From: Helicobacter sp.
GTDB lineage: Bacteria > Campylobacterota > Campylobacteria > Campylobacterales > Helicobacteraceae
Direction of reading: 5' to 3'
Assembly (NCBI GenBank): GCA_029264655.1
Contig: JARHZY010000172.1
Coordinates: forward strand, 1-13,988
Length of the DNA stretch: 13,988 bases
Below the pieces are notes generated by a model. That model was not told the origin of the DNA. It was given only the letters and a program-made list of their open reading frames with translations, and made no database searches. Position numbers and translations under genes: made by a program. Shown here in pieces: positions 1 through 6,232 of this stretch. Within the stretch, counting starts at the first letter, position 1. Every line of letters begins with the position of its first letter.

Positions 1-65
1 ATGATTATAAATAAAACAAAAAATATTACTATAGGGATAATAGTTAAAAATATTACACCAAGCAT
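1..65 (-). CDS. N-terminus of a small membrane protein, cut by the window edge
   Basis: This is a partial gene whose function I do not recognise. An ATG at 65-63 on the minus strand opens a frame that stays open to the window edge. The 21 visible residues, beginning MLGVIFLTIIPIVIFFVLF, are almost all hydrophobic and would form a transmembrane helix or uncleaved signal anchor. A good Shine-Dalgarno GGAG (76-73) lies 7 bases upstream. Leader and protein start match those of the neighbouring gene at 137-292: TATATGGAGA precedes both starts, and F6, P11, V13, F15 and L18 coincide without gaps, so the two look like tandem paralogues. The alternative is chance: hydrophobic open frames are common in T-rich DNA. 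The leader match is the main reason to believe it. Confidence 0.5.
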   Translation of the reverse strand, partial: MLGVIFLTIIPIVIFFVLFII

Positions 66-72
66 TTATAGT

Positions 73-76
73 CTCC
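73..76 (-). promoter_or_regulatory. Shine-Dalgarno site of the edge membrane-protein gene
   Basis: On the minus strand the sequence reads ATATATGGAGACTATAAATG, with GGAG 7 bases before the ATG. It decides the start at 65. It resembles the leader of the upstream paralogue, TTATATGGAGAATATTTAATG. Confidence 0.5.
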
Positions 77-136
77 ATATATTAGATTCTATATTACTGA
101 TATTTAATTTCCATACAACATTTATAAGATATAACA

Positions 137-292
137 TTACATAATATGAAAATAAGGCAATATAAAAGAAAGAAGTTGAGAATATGTTTTGTGAAATATC
201 TTGTTGATTAAAAAGGTTATAATCACACAAAAAAGATACAATCCTACAAATAAAACAAAAGGCATAAAAATAAAAAAGTAAAAAAACCACAT
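137..292 (-). CDS. Small hydrophobic membrane protein, 51 aa
   Basis: The function is unknown. The frame starts at the ATG 292-290, preceded by GGAG (304-301) at 8 bases, and ends with TAA at 139-137. The protein begins MWFFYFFIFMPFVLFVGLYL. It has one long hydrophobic segment (about residues 2-29), a short polar stretch (INKIFHKTYSQ, residues 29-39) and a hydrophobic C-terminus (LLSFILPYFHIM). It is too short for most automatic gene callers. A different frame (290-66) starts with GTG two bases further on and is also open, for 74 codons. I prefer the ATG frame because it has the better start codon and because its first 18 residues align with the neighbouring downstream gene. Direction and spacing would allow co-transcription with the repeat protein at 413-1399, whose stop is 120 bases upstream. 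Confidence 0.5.
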   Translation of the reverse strand: MWFFYFFIFMPFVLFVGLYLFCVIITFLINKIFHKTYSQLLSFILPYFHIM

Positions 293-300
293 TAAATATT

Positions 301-304
301 CTCC
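301..304 (-). promoter_or_regulatory. Shine-Dalgarno site of the 51-aa membrane-protein gene
   Basis: GGAG on the minus strand lies 8 bases before the ATG at 292. The surrounding TATATGGAGA is repeated in front of the next gene downstream. It favours the 51-codon frame over the overlapping GTG-initiated frame, although the GTG at 290 lies only two bases further on. Confidence 0.45.
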
Positions 305-412
305 ATATAAAATTGCAATATATATCTATAACAACATATACAAATCTCTTATATAAAATAACATGTATGGTAAGTTACACTTAGACTACATAATAAATAA
401 TAGTATGATTGG

Positions 413-1399
413 TTAATCTTTTTTGGAAAGCAATGCATCTAATTCTACGCTTTTATCATTTTGCATACTAAAATCATCTTTGATAGATTTCTCATTTGCC
501 ATATTCCAAGCTTCTAAAAGCTTATTGAATATAGCCATGTTATTAAACATGCCGACCATCTGTGCCTTACTAGATACATCCCATGATTCTATATTTTGTT
601 TAAAATTAGTCGCATTATCAAACATATAACTCATATCAGTTACTTTTGATACATTCCAAGATTCTATATTTTGGTTAAAATTTTCTGCATTAGCAAACAT
701 ACTTTCCATATTAAGCACATTTGATACATTCCAAGCATTTAACTTTTGGTTAAAATTTATTGCATTTTTAAACATGCTTTGCATATTTTTCACATTTGAT
801 ACATTCCATGATTCTATATTTTGGTTAAAATTAGTCGCATTATCAAACATATAACTCATATCAGTTACTTTTGATACATCCCATGATTCTATATTTTGGT
901 TAAAATTTATTGCATTTTTAAACATGCTTTGCATATTTTTCACATTTGATACATTCCAAGCATTTAACTTTTGGTTAAAGCTTTTTGCATTAGCAAACAT
1001 TCCTTGCATATCTGTTACATTTGATACATCCCATGATTCTATATTGTGGTTAAAATTTATTGCATTTTTAAACATATGGCACATATTCGTAGCTTTTGAT
1101 ACATCCCACGATTCTATACCGCTAAAATCTGTTCTCTTTGAATCACTAAATATACTATTCATATTGATTATTAGTGAAGTATCAATATCACCCAAGTTTA
1201 TACTTGTATCTTTTACTAATCGTATTAAATGTTCTCTTACTTTTGGCTTATAAAGGGCTTCTTTTTTTGTTTGTGTGGTTGCAGTATTTGCATTTTTTTG
1301 TTGTTTTGCATACTCATACACTTGTTTTGCAAATACTATTGCTTCATCTGGAGTTTTAATACCCAAATCTTTTAGTATATCCTCAATCTTTCTTTGCAT
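413..1399 (-). CDS. BspA-like (DUF285) repeat protein, 328 aa
   Basis: Residues 95-294 are eight consecutive 25-residue repeats of the form IESWDVSNVTDMxxMFxNAxxFNQN. This is the leucine-rich-repeat-like DUF285/BspA unit found in Mycoplasma, Brachyspira, Bacteroidetes and many Helicobacter genomes. Family members are often surface proteins or adhesins, but this one has no signal peptide. It begins MQRKIEDILKDLGIKTPDEA with a charged, helical region (residues 1-60, Lys/Gln-rich at 31-47), so it may be cytoplasmic or use another export route. The last repeat degenerates (residues 270-310) before a polar tail ending in LDALLSKKD. The ATG at 1399 has AAGGA at good spacing and a strong promoter just upstream. 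The role is unknown, possibly protein binding. Near-identical repeat copies at the DNA level point to recent internal duplication. Confidence 0.85.
   Translation of the reverse strand: MQRKIEDILKDLGIKTPDEAIVFAKQVYEYAKQQKNANTATTQTKKEALYKPKVREHLIRLVKDTSINLGDIDTSLIINMNSIFSDSKRTDFSGIESWDVSKATNMCHMFKNAINFNHNIESWDVSNVTDMQGMFANAKSFNQKLNAWNVSNVKNMQSMFKNAINFNQNIESWDVSKVTDMSYMFDNATNFNQNIESWNVSNVKNMQSMFKNAINFNQKLNAWNVSNVLNMESMFANAENFNQNIESWNVSKVTDMSYMFDNATNFKQNIESWDVSSKAQMVGMFNNMAIFNKLLEAWNMANEKSIKDDFSMQNDKSVELDALLSKKD
518..1117 (-). repeat. Eight tandem 75-bp repeats inside the DUF285 gene
   Basis: The unit is 75 bp (25 codons). Some copies are identical over long stretches. Positions 744-808 match 894-958 exactly (65 bases, two units apart), and 601-654 match 826-879 exactly (54 bases, three units apart). 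The array is therefore built from duplicated blocks of two to three units. It should be prone to gain or loss of units by recombination or slippage, always in frame. Confidence 0.85.
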
Positions 1400-1862
1400 A
1401 TACTTCCTTTTATCAAAATTCTGAATTATATCAAATATTGATATTATTTGACAATATTTTATCCCATATATTATTGAATATATTGAGTTTTATTAGTGAT
1501 TATAAGAATCTATTTGTAAAAAGGGCCTATATAACCACCATTTAAAATTATATATTTCATAACAACAAGAATCTAAATTGCCTATCATACATGACTAATC
1601 TTTTATATCTTGTATAATAAAACACTCACACTGCAATAATATATTTCAAATCACTGCATAATATAGCCATCTTGTTTCAAATTATTTATTCCTTGCTTAT
1701 AAAGCTATAATTTGCAGTAAATCAGATTATAGTAGCAAATATCCATAATATACTCCATATATTTACAATTAAGCATTGTTTATATTTTGGATTTTACTAG
1801 TTTATAGTTTGTTATATTATGATAAATAATTACTAGCAGTAAAGCAATATGAAGTAGTAGTG
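1400..1862. other. 463-base AT-rich intergenic region, no gene seen
   Basis: This is the gap between the end of cysK and the start of the DUF285 gene. Apart from the DUF285 promoter I see no coding frame of useful length and no RNA gene. A weak imperfect inverted repeat (1793-1801 against 1832-1843, with a 3-base bulge) lies just beyond the cysK stop and might help end that transcript. Its loop is about 30 bases and no clear T-run follows, so I do not call it a terminator. On the minus strand an ATATATGGAG sequence near 1760 resembles the leaders of the small membrane genes, but it opens a frame of only about a dozen codons. Confidence 0.5.
1425..1454 (-). promoter_or_regulatory. Sigma-70-type promoter of the DUF285 gene
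   Basis: On the minus strand TTGTCA (1454-1449, five of six bases of TTGACA) is followed after 18 bases by a perfect TATAAT (1430-1425). Transcription would start near 1418, giving a leader of about 20 bases that contains the AAGGA Shine-Dalgarno site. The DUF285 gene therefore appears to be expressed from its own promoter and not by readthrough from cysK. Confidence 0.6.
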
Positions 1863-3086
1863 CTAATTTATTAGATTCCGACTAAAATAACGACTCAAAC
1901 TATCAGCAAAAAGCGTTACAATGAGTTGGTTTTCTACTACTTTGGCAAGATTTAAACATGCCATAAGACATGCTCCAGAAGAAATACCCATAAGCAATCC
2001 CTCATATTGAGCCAAAAGCCTTACACCCTGATATGCCTCTTCATCACTGATTTTTTGCACTCTTTCAATGAGTGTAGTATCCATAGTTTTTGGAATAAAA
2101 GTATTACCAATACCTTCAATATTTGCACAACCTTGAACACCGCCTCCTATGATAGAACCAACAGGATCACACAATACACCAACAATTCTAGAATCTTGTT
2201 CTTTTAAATAACGCATAATACCACTAAAGCTACCACCACTCCCTGCCCCACAGACAAAATAATCCAAATTTGGCAATGACTTTTGCACACTTTTAGGAGA
2301 ATCTACACTTACAACTAAGCTATTTTTGTTTAACAAACTCTCTTCACTTTTCACTTGATAACTCTTAAAATCATTACAAACTTTATCTGCTAAATTAATT
2401 TGACTATTTTTTTGCTTATCTTTACTAGCATTTGCCTTTTGTGCTTTGCTATTACCGCTTAGACAACTTCTTGCACTCAAGGCATTAGCTTGATTAAACA
2501 AGTTTGTATTTGAATATTTTTGATTCTTGACTTGACAAGATTCTATATTTCCCCCTACAATAGACTCTCTATCTAAATCCCTCACTCCTTGCATATCTGC
2601 ATAAATCTCTTGTGCAGTAGTAAGATAATGTGTCTGCGGATTAGACAAATTTTCAAATTGATTAAGGCTAAAAGCATGCGGGATAGAATCTAATAATTCC
2701 TGTGCTTTTTTTATTGCACCCTGCATACCTTGTTCTTTTGGTGTATTAATGACTTCTGCTCCAAGTGCTTGCATAAGAATCTGTTTCTCAATAGAAAATT
2801 TATCTGGCACAACTAAAATCGCCCTTAGCCCAAGATGCAGGCATACAAAAGCTATGCCTAGTCCCGTGTTACCTGCTGTGGCTTCTACCACCACAGAATC
2901 TTTATAAATCTTGCCTTCTTTTTGTGCTTGGCTTAAAATATGCAGTGCTACTCTATCTTTTACACCCCCTGCAGGATTATAGGATTCTAATTTTGCAAAA
3001 ATGCGATTATTATTTGGAATCTTAATGCGAGATAGCTCTACAAGTGGAGTATTACCAATTAACCCAAGACTTGAATAGAAATACAT
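1863..3086 (-). CDS. cysK: Cysteine synthase / cystathionine beta-synthase-like PLP enzyme with a ~100-aa insert
   Basis: This is a fold-type II PLP enzyme of the CysK/CysM/CBS family. Visible motifs are IGNTPLVELSR (10-20), the PLP lysine in NPAGGVKDR (K43), the substrate loop TAGNTG (70-75), the phosphate loop GAGSGGS (280-286), EGIGNTFIP (324-332) and GISSGA (367-372). The H. pylori counterpart HP0107 sits beside HP0106 (metB) and works in reverse transsulfuration with O-acetylserine and homocysteine (MccA). The same role is inferred here, in the cytoplasm. The protein has 407 residues against about 305 for the family. The excess is a polar, Asn/Ser/Lys-rich insert at residues 168-271. I chose the internal ATG at 3086, one base after the metB stop, because the upstream ATG at 3113 has no Shine-Dalgarno site and overlaps metB. 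AAGG lies 12 bases before 3086, which is rather far. Confidence 0.9.
   Translation of the reverse strand: MYFYSSLGLIGNTPLVELSRIKIPNNNRIFAKLESYNPAGGVKDRVALHILSQAQKEGKIYKDSVVVEATAGNTGLGIAFVCLHLGLRAILVVPDKFSIEKQILMQALGAEVINTPKEQGMQGAIKKAQELLDSIPHAFSLNQFENLSNPQTHYLTTAQEIYADMQGVRDLDRESIVGGNIESCQVKNQKYSNTNLFNQANALSARSCLSGNSKAQKANASKDKQKNSQINLADKVCNDFKSYQVKSEESLLNKNSLVVSVDSPKSVQKSLPNLDYFVCGAGSGGSFSGIMRYLKEQDSRIVGVLCDPVGSIIGGGVQGCANIEGIGNTFIPKTMDTTLIERVQKISDEEAYQGVRLLAQYEGLLMGISSGACLMACLNLAKVVENQLIVTLFADSLSRYFSRNLIN
2274..2585 (-). other. In-frame low-complexity insert within cysK
   Basis: About 104 codons separate the conserved TAQEIYADMQG and NLDYFVCGAGSGG, where ordinary cysteine synthases have only a few residues. 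The insert is hydrophilic (Asn, Ser, Lys, Gln), with two similar pieces CQVKNQKYSN and YQVKSEES. Without it the protein would have the normal family length. The site is a surface-exposed connection before the central beta strand of the large domain, so the fold could tolerate it. Boundaries are approximate. Confidence 0.7.
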
Positions 3087-3087
3087 A

Positions 3088-4239
3088 TTATATCTTTGCC
3101 TTATTGATAGCATAATTTAAATCATCAAGCAAATCTTGTGCATATTCAATCCCAACGGATAAACGAATAAGATTTTCAGTAATCCCCATACTTTCGCGTA
3201 TTTCTTTTGGGATTGAAGCGTGTGTCATACTTGCAGGATGGCAAAGCAAACTCTCCACACCGCCCAAACTTTCTGCTAAAACAATAATTTGTGTAGATTG
3301 AAAAAAGATTCTATAATCATAATTGGACTTTAAGATAAAGCTAAGCATTCCGCCGCCGCCCCTTGCTTGTTTGCTTTGAATCTCATATTCACTATCGCTT
3401 TCAAGCCCCGGATAATAGACGCGTTCAACTGCTTTATGTTCCTTTAAGACTTTAGCTAGAAAAAGAGCATTTTCGCAATGCCTTTGCATTCTTAAGCCCA
3501 AAGTCTTCATACCGCGAATGAGTAAAAAACTATCAAAAGGTGCTAGCACGCCACCAATGCTATTTTGCAAGAATCCTATACGCTCTGCTAGATTCTCATC
3601 ATTCACTACCACAAGCCCGGCTACAAGATCACTATGCCCACCAAGATATTTTGTCGCTGAATGCACTACAATATCAATGCCAAACTTTAAAGGTTGTTGT
3701 AAATATGGCGTCATAAAAGTATTATCCACAATACTTAAAATACCCTTTTTTTTACAAATGTTTGCCACTTGCTCCAAAGGCGTTACGCTTAATAGCGGAT
3801 TAGCAGGAGTTTCAATCAATATTGCTTTCACTTCAGAAGTAATAGCGGTTTCTAAAGCTTGCAAATCGCGTGTGTCAATAATTTTGTAAGTGATTTTAAA
3901 ATTTGCAAAGACTTTATCTAAGATTCTAAAAGTCCCGCCATAAACATTTTGTGAGATGATAATGCAATCTCCACTTTTAAAAAGGCTTAGAATTGTGCCA
4001 AGTGCTGCCATACCAGAAGCAAATGCAAAACCATATTTTCCACCCTCACACTCTGCAATAAGACTTTCAATACCATCGCGTGTAGGATTTTTTGTGCGTG
4101 AATATTCATAGCCTAGATGTTTTCCTAAGGCTTTTTGAGCGTAAGTTGAAGTTTGATAAATTGGTGTATTGACTGCTCCTGTGCGAGAATCTGTTGTCAT
4201 TCCGCCATGAATAAGTAATGTATCAAGCGTATTTTGCAT
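3088..4239 (-). CDS. metB: Cystathionine gamma-synthase/lyase family PLP enzyme
   Basis: This is a Cys/Met-metabolism PLP enzyme (fold type I) of 383 residues, normal for the family. Motifs are YEYSRTKNPTR (44-54), ASGMAAL (74-80), the aspartate contacting the PLP ring nitrogen in VDNTF (D172), the PLP lysine in HSATKYLGGHSD (K197), and the C-terminal region ESLGGVESL followed by HPASMTH that binds the substrate carboxylate. Such enzymes act either as cystathionine gamma-synthase or as gamma-lyase, and sequence alone does not settle which. The H. pylori orthologue (HP0106, MccB) was assigned the lyase step of reverse transsulfuration together with HP0107 and LuxS. Here the partner cysK follows after one base, whereas luxS is not next door. 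The ATG at 4239 has an AAGGA site at 7 bases. Cytoplasmic homotetramer by family. Confidence 0.93.
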   Translation of the reverse strand: MQNTLDTLLIHGGMTTDSRTGAVNTPIYQTSTYAQKALGKHLGYEYSRTKNPTRDGIESLIAECEGGKYGFAFASGMAALGTILSLFKSGDCIIISQNVYGGTFRILDKVFANFKITYKIIDTRDLQALETAITSEVKAILIETPANPLLSVTPLEQVANICKKKGILSIVDNTFMTPYLQQPLKFGIDIVVHSATKYLGGHSDLVAGLVVVNDENLAERIGFLQNSIGGVLAPFDSFLLIRGMKTLGLRMQRHCENALFLAKVLKEHKAVERVYYPGLESDSEYEIQSKQARGGGGMLSFILKSNYDYRIFFQSTQIIVLAESLGGVESLLCHPASMTHASIPKEIRESMGITENLIRLSVGIEYAQDLLDDLNYAINKAKI

Positions 4240-4461
4240 AATAAAATCCTTGTTTATAACATTATTTATATTGTAGATAGAAAATTAACTACAAAAATTG
4301 CAATTTTAATAATAAAATATGACTTATTTTGCAACTCAACTAGATTTTAACACAAAAATGTTGATTTTTGATAACATAAAAAAGCAATTAATATAGAACA
4401 TATAATATAAAGCTTTACTTTAAAATTTTATACGCATTGTGCTTTTAATGATATTTTTAGA

Positions 4462-4496
4462 TATAATTAATAATTCGAAATATATGTTTTTAAGGA
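4462..4496 (+). promoter_or_regulatory. -10 box and Shine-Dalgarno site of the lipoprotein-ftsY unit
   Basis: TATAAT at 4462-4467 would place the transcript start near 4474. AAGGA (4492-4496) lies 5 bases before the ATG at 4502. Together they rule out the upstream GTG at 4439, which would precede the -10 box. A second TATAAT at 4401-4406 could be an additional promoter. The same 262-base divergent region must hold the metB promoter; TACAAT (4275-4270 on the minus strand) is a weak candidate. Confidence 0.5.
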
Positions 4497-4501
4497 AATT
4501 A

Positions 4502-5239
4502 ATGCAATACATACAAAATATACCCATTCGTATCCCACAATCCTTATGCCATGCTATGTTAGTATTAATAATATGTATAACTTTATTTGGATGTAGTGAT
4601 GAACAAGATAATAAAACACAGCATGCAAAACAAAAAGAATATTATGAATTTATAAATGCAAATAATAAAGAAATTGTGCAGATTACAATACAACATACTG
4701 AAGGTAATGTGCAATTACCAATGATAAATAAACATAATGCCCAAAGTATATTAGACAATAATAAAGTAAAAGTCATTGCATTTTTTCCTAAAGAATGCAA
4801 TATGTGTATGCCAACACTTATACATCTTAATAATCTTTTGGGACGCACAAAAGCCTTGCAAGTTATCGTATTAAGCGAACAAGCCCTACATGCAAATACA
4901 TATAGAGATATTCCAATCACACTCAATACACACATCATTAATCTTGTTGATAAGGATAAAAAATTTGGATTATTTATAGATTCACTCAAACGAACATTAA
5001 ATATCGAAATTAGAGATTATAAAGTGCCTTTATTTTTATTGCAAGATACACAAAACAACACCACACAAAGTATTGAAGGTGCGGTATTAGAAGAAATATT
5101 TGAGCAAGAAATAACACAACTATTAGCCCCCAATAATGCCACCCAAGATTCTCATAATGAAACAAAAATACAAACACCAAATAATACATTAAGCCAAACT
5201 GCCCCAAGTAGCATAAATACGCTAAATACCAATCAGTAA
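4502..5239 (+). CDS. Thioredoxin-like lipoprotein upstream of ftsY
   Basis: The 245-residue protein starts with a signal peptide whose hydrophobic core (17-29) ends in the lipobox LFGC, with the lipidated cysteine at C31 followed by S32-D33. It should therefore be anchored in a membrane facing the periplasm. After a polar linker, residues 88-180 resemble a thioredoxin fold. Strand KVIAFFPK leads to the CxxC motif C99-N-M-C102, and KVPLF (174-178) gives the expected cis-proline P176. A thiol-disulfide role is inferred; the substrate is unknown. Residues 210-245 form an Asn/Thr/Gln/Ser-rich tail. The ATG at 4502 fits the Shine-Dalgarno and -10 positions; starting at the GTG 21 codons earlier would give an implausibly long N-region. 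A thioredoxin-like lipoprotein also precedes ftsY in Campylobacter jejuni, as I recall it. The ftsY start lies 24 bases after the stop, so the two are probably co-transcribed. Confidence 0.8.
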   Translation: MQYIQNIPIRIPQSLCHAMLVLIICITLFGCSDEQDNKTQHAKQKEYYEFINANNKEIVQITIQHTEGNVQLPMINKHNAQSILDNNKVKVIAFFPKECNMCMPTLIHLNNLLGRTKALQVIVLSEQALHANTYRDIPITLNTHIINLVDKDKKFGLFIDSLKRTLNIEIRDYKVPLFLLQDTQNNTTQSIEGAVLEEIFEQEITQLLAPNNATQDSHNETKIQTPNNTLSQTAPSSINTLNTNQ

Positions 5240-5263
5240 GATTCTAAAATATAAGGAGTATCT

Positions 5264-6133
5264 ATGTTCTCGTTTTTTAAAAAGACTTCAGAAAATATCG
5301 CACGATTTTTGGGACAAAAGCAAAAGAAAATAGAAAAAAGTGTGCTTGAAGAAATTCTTATTGAAGCAGATATTCATTATGAAATCATTGAACGTATGCT
5401 AAACAATCTTGATGAACATGTAAGTCGTGATGCCCTACGCGTTGCTATTGAACGCTTTTTTCGCGGTGAAAGCTACTATGATAAAATAAAATTTCATGAA
5501 ATACAACAAAAACCAGTAGTATATCTTATATTTGGTGTGAATGGTGCGGGAAAAACCACAACTATTGCAAAGCTCGCAAAACGATTTAAAGATAATGGGA
5601 AAAAAGTAATACTTGGTGCAGGCGATACATTCCGTGCAGCAGCCATTGAACAATTGCAATTATGGAGTGAGCGTATTGGTGTTGAAATCGTTACAACAAA
5701 GCATGCTCATGATCCAAGTGCACTTGCATTTGATACCATTAATGCGGCAAAAGCAAGGAATCTTGATTATGCTATTATTGATACTGCAGGGAGACTACCA
5801 AACCAAACGAATTTAAAAAATGAATTAATTAAAATTGCAAAAACATGCACAAAAGCACTTGATGGCAATCCTTTTCATAAAATTCTTGTGCTTGATGGCA
5901 CACAAGGTAGCTCAAGTATCGAACAAGCTAGAATCTTCCATCAGGCTTTAGAGCTTGATGGGATTATTATCACAAAAATGGATGGCACAAGCAAGGGTGG
6001 TGCAATTTTAAGCATTATTCATGAATTAAAATTGCCTATTTTGTTTTTAGGTGTTGGTGAAAAAGCAGATGAACTTATTGTATTTGAAGAAAAAGATTTC
6101 ATTGATGGGCTTTTAGATTCTATTTTTGTGTAA
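5264..6133 (+). CDS. ftsY: Signal recognition particle receptor FtsY
   Basis: FtsY is the membrane-associated SRP GTPase that docks ribosome-Ffh complexes at the inner membrane for co-translational insertion. The N domain helices occupy residues 1-80. The G domain shows G1 GVNGAGKT (91-98), the SRP-type DTFRAAA (121-127), G3 DTAGR (173-177), the closing-loop region DGTQGSSS (211-218), G4 TKMD (237-240) and GVGEKADEL (263-271). At 289 residues it lacks the long acidic A domain of E. coli FtsY. Instead a short N-terminus MFSFFKKTSENIARFLG looks amphipathic and could bind lipid, as is usual in this phylum. AAGGAG at 5 bases supports the start. It is co-oriented with and close to the lipoprotein upstream. 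Confidence 0.97.
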   Translation: MFSFFKKTSENIARFLGQKQKKIEKSVLEEILIEADIHYEIIERMLNNLDEHVSRDALRVAIERFFRGESYYDKIKFHEIQQKPVVYLIFGVNGAGKTTTIAKLAKRFKDNGKKVILGAGDTFRAAAIEQLQLWSERIGVEIVTTKHAHDPSALAFDTINAAKARNLDYAIIDTAGRLPNQTNLKNELIKIAKTCTKALDGNPFHKILVLDGTQGSSSIEQARIFHQALELDGIIITKMDGTSKGGAILSIIHELKLPILFLGVGEKADELIVFEEKDFIDGLLDSIFV

Positions 6134-6232
6134 AATAACAGAAAAAATGATAGAATCCATAACTAAGTTACTGCATATATTTGCAAATTCTGCACTATCA
6201 TAGTTGCTTTAGGTAAATTAAAAGAGGAAAAT

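Noticed and set aside
518..1117. Regular 75-bp repeats considered as a CRISPR array
   Set aside because: The repeats are contiguous without unique spacers and encode a continuous 25-residue protein repeat.
423..1359. Plus-strand open frames opposite the DUF285 gene
   Set aside because: They repeat with the 75-bp unit (SHDSI.. pattern) because they mirror the repeat DNA; no start signals.
3087..3113. Longer cysK starting at ATG 3113, overlapping the end of metB
   Set aside because: No Shine-Dalgarno site precedes it, and the extra nine residues precede the region where family similarity starts; the ATG at 3086 follows the metB stop by one base.
4439..4501. Longer version of the lipoprotein starting at GTG 4439
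   Set aside because: It would start upstream of the TATAAT at 4462, has no Shine-Dalgarno site, and would extend the signal-peptide N-region to about 40 residues. The ATG at 4502 has AAGGA at 5 bases.
6147..6201. ATGATAG/CTATCAT inverted repeat between ftsY and trpB
   Set aside because: Only 7 bp with a loop of about 41 bases and no T-run; not supportable as terminator or attenuator.
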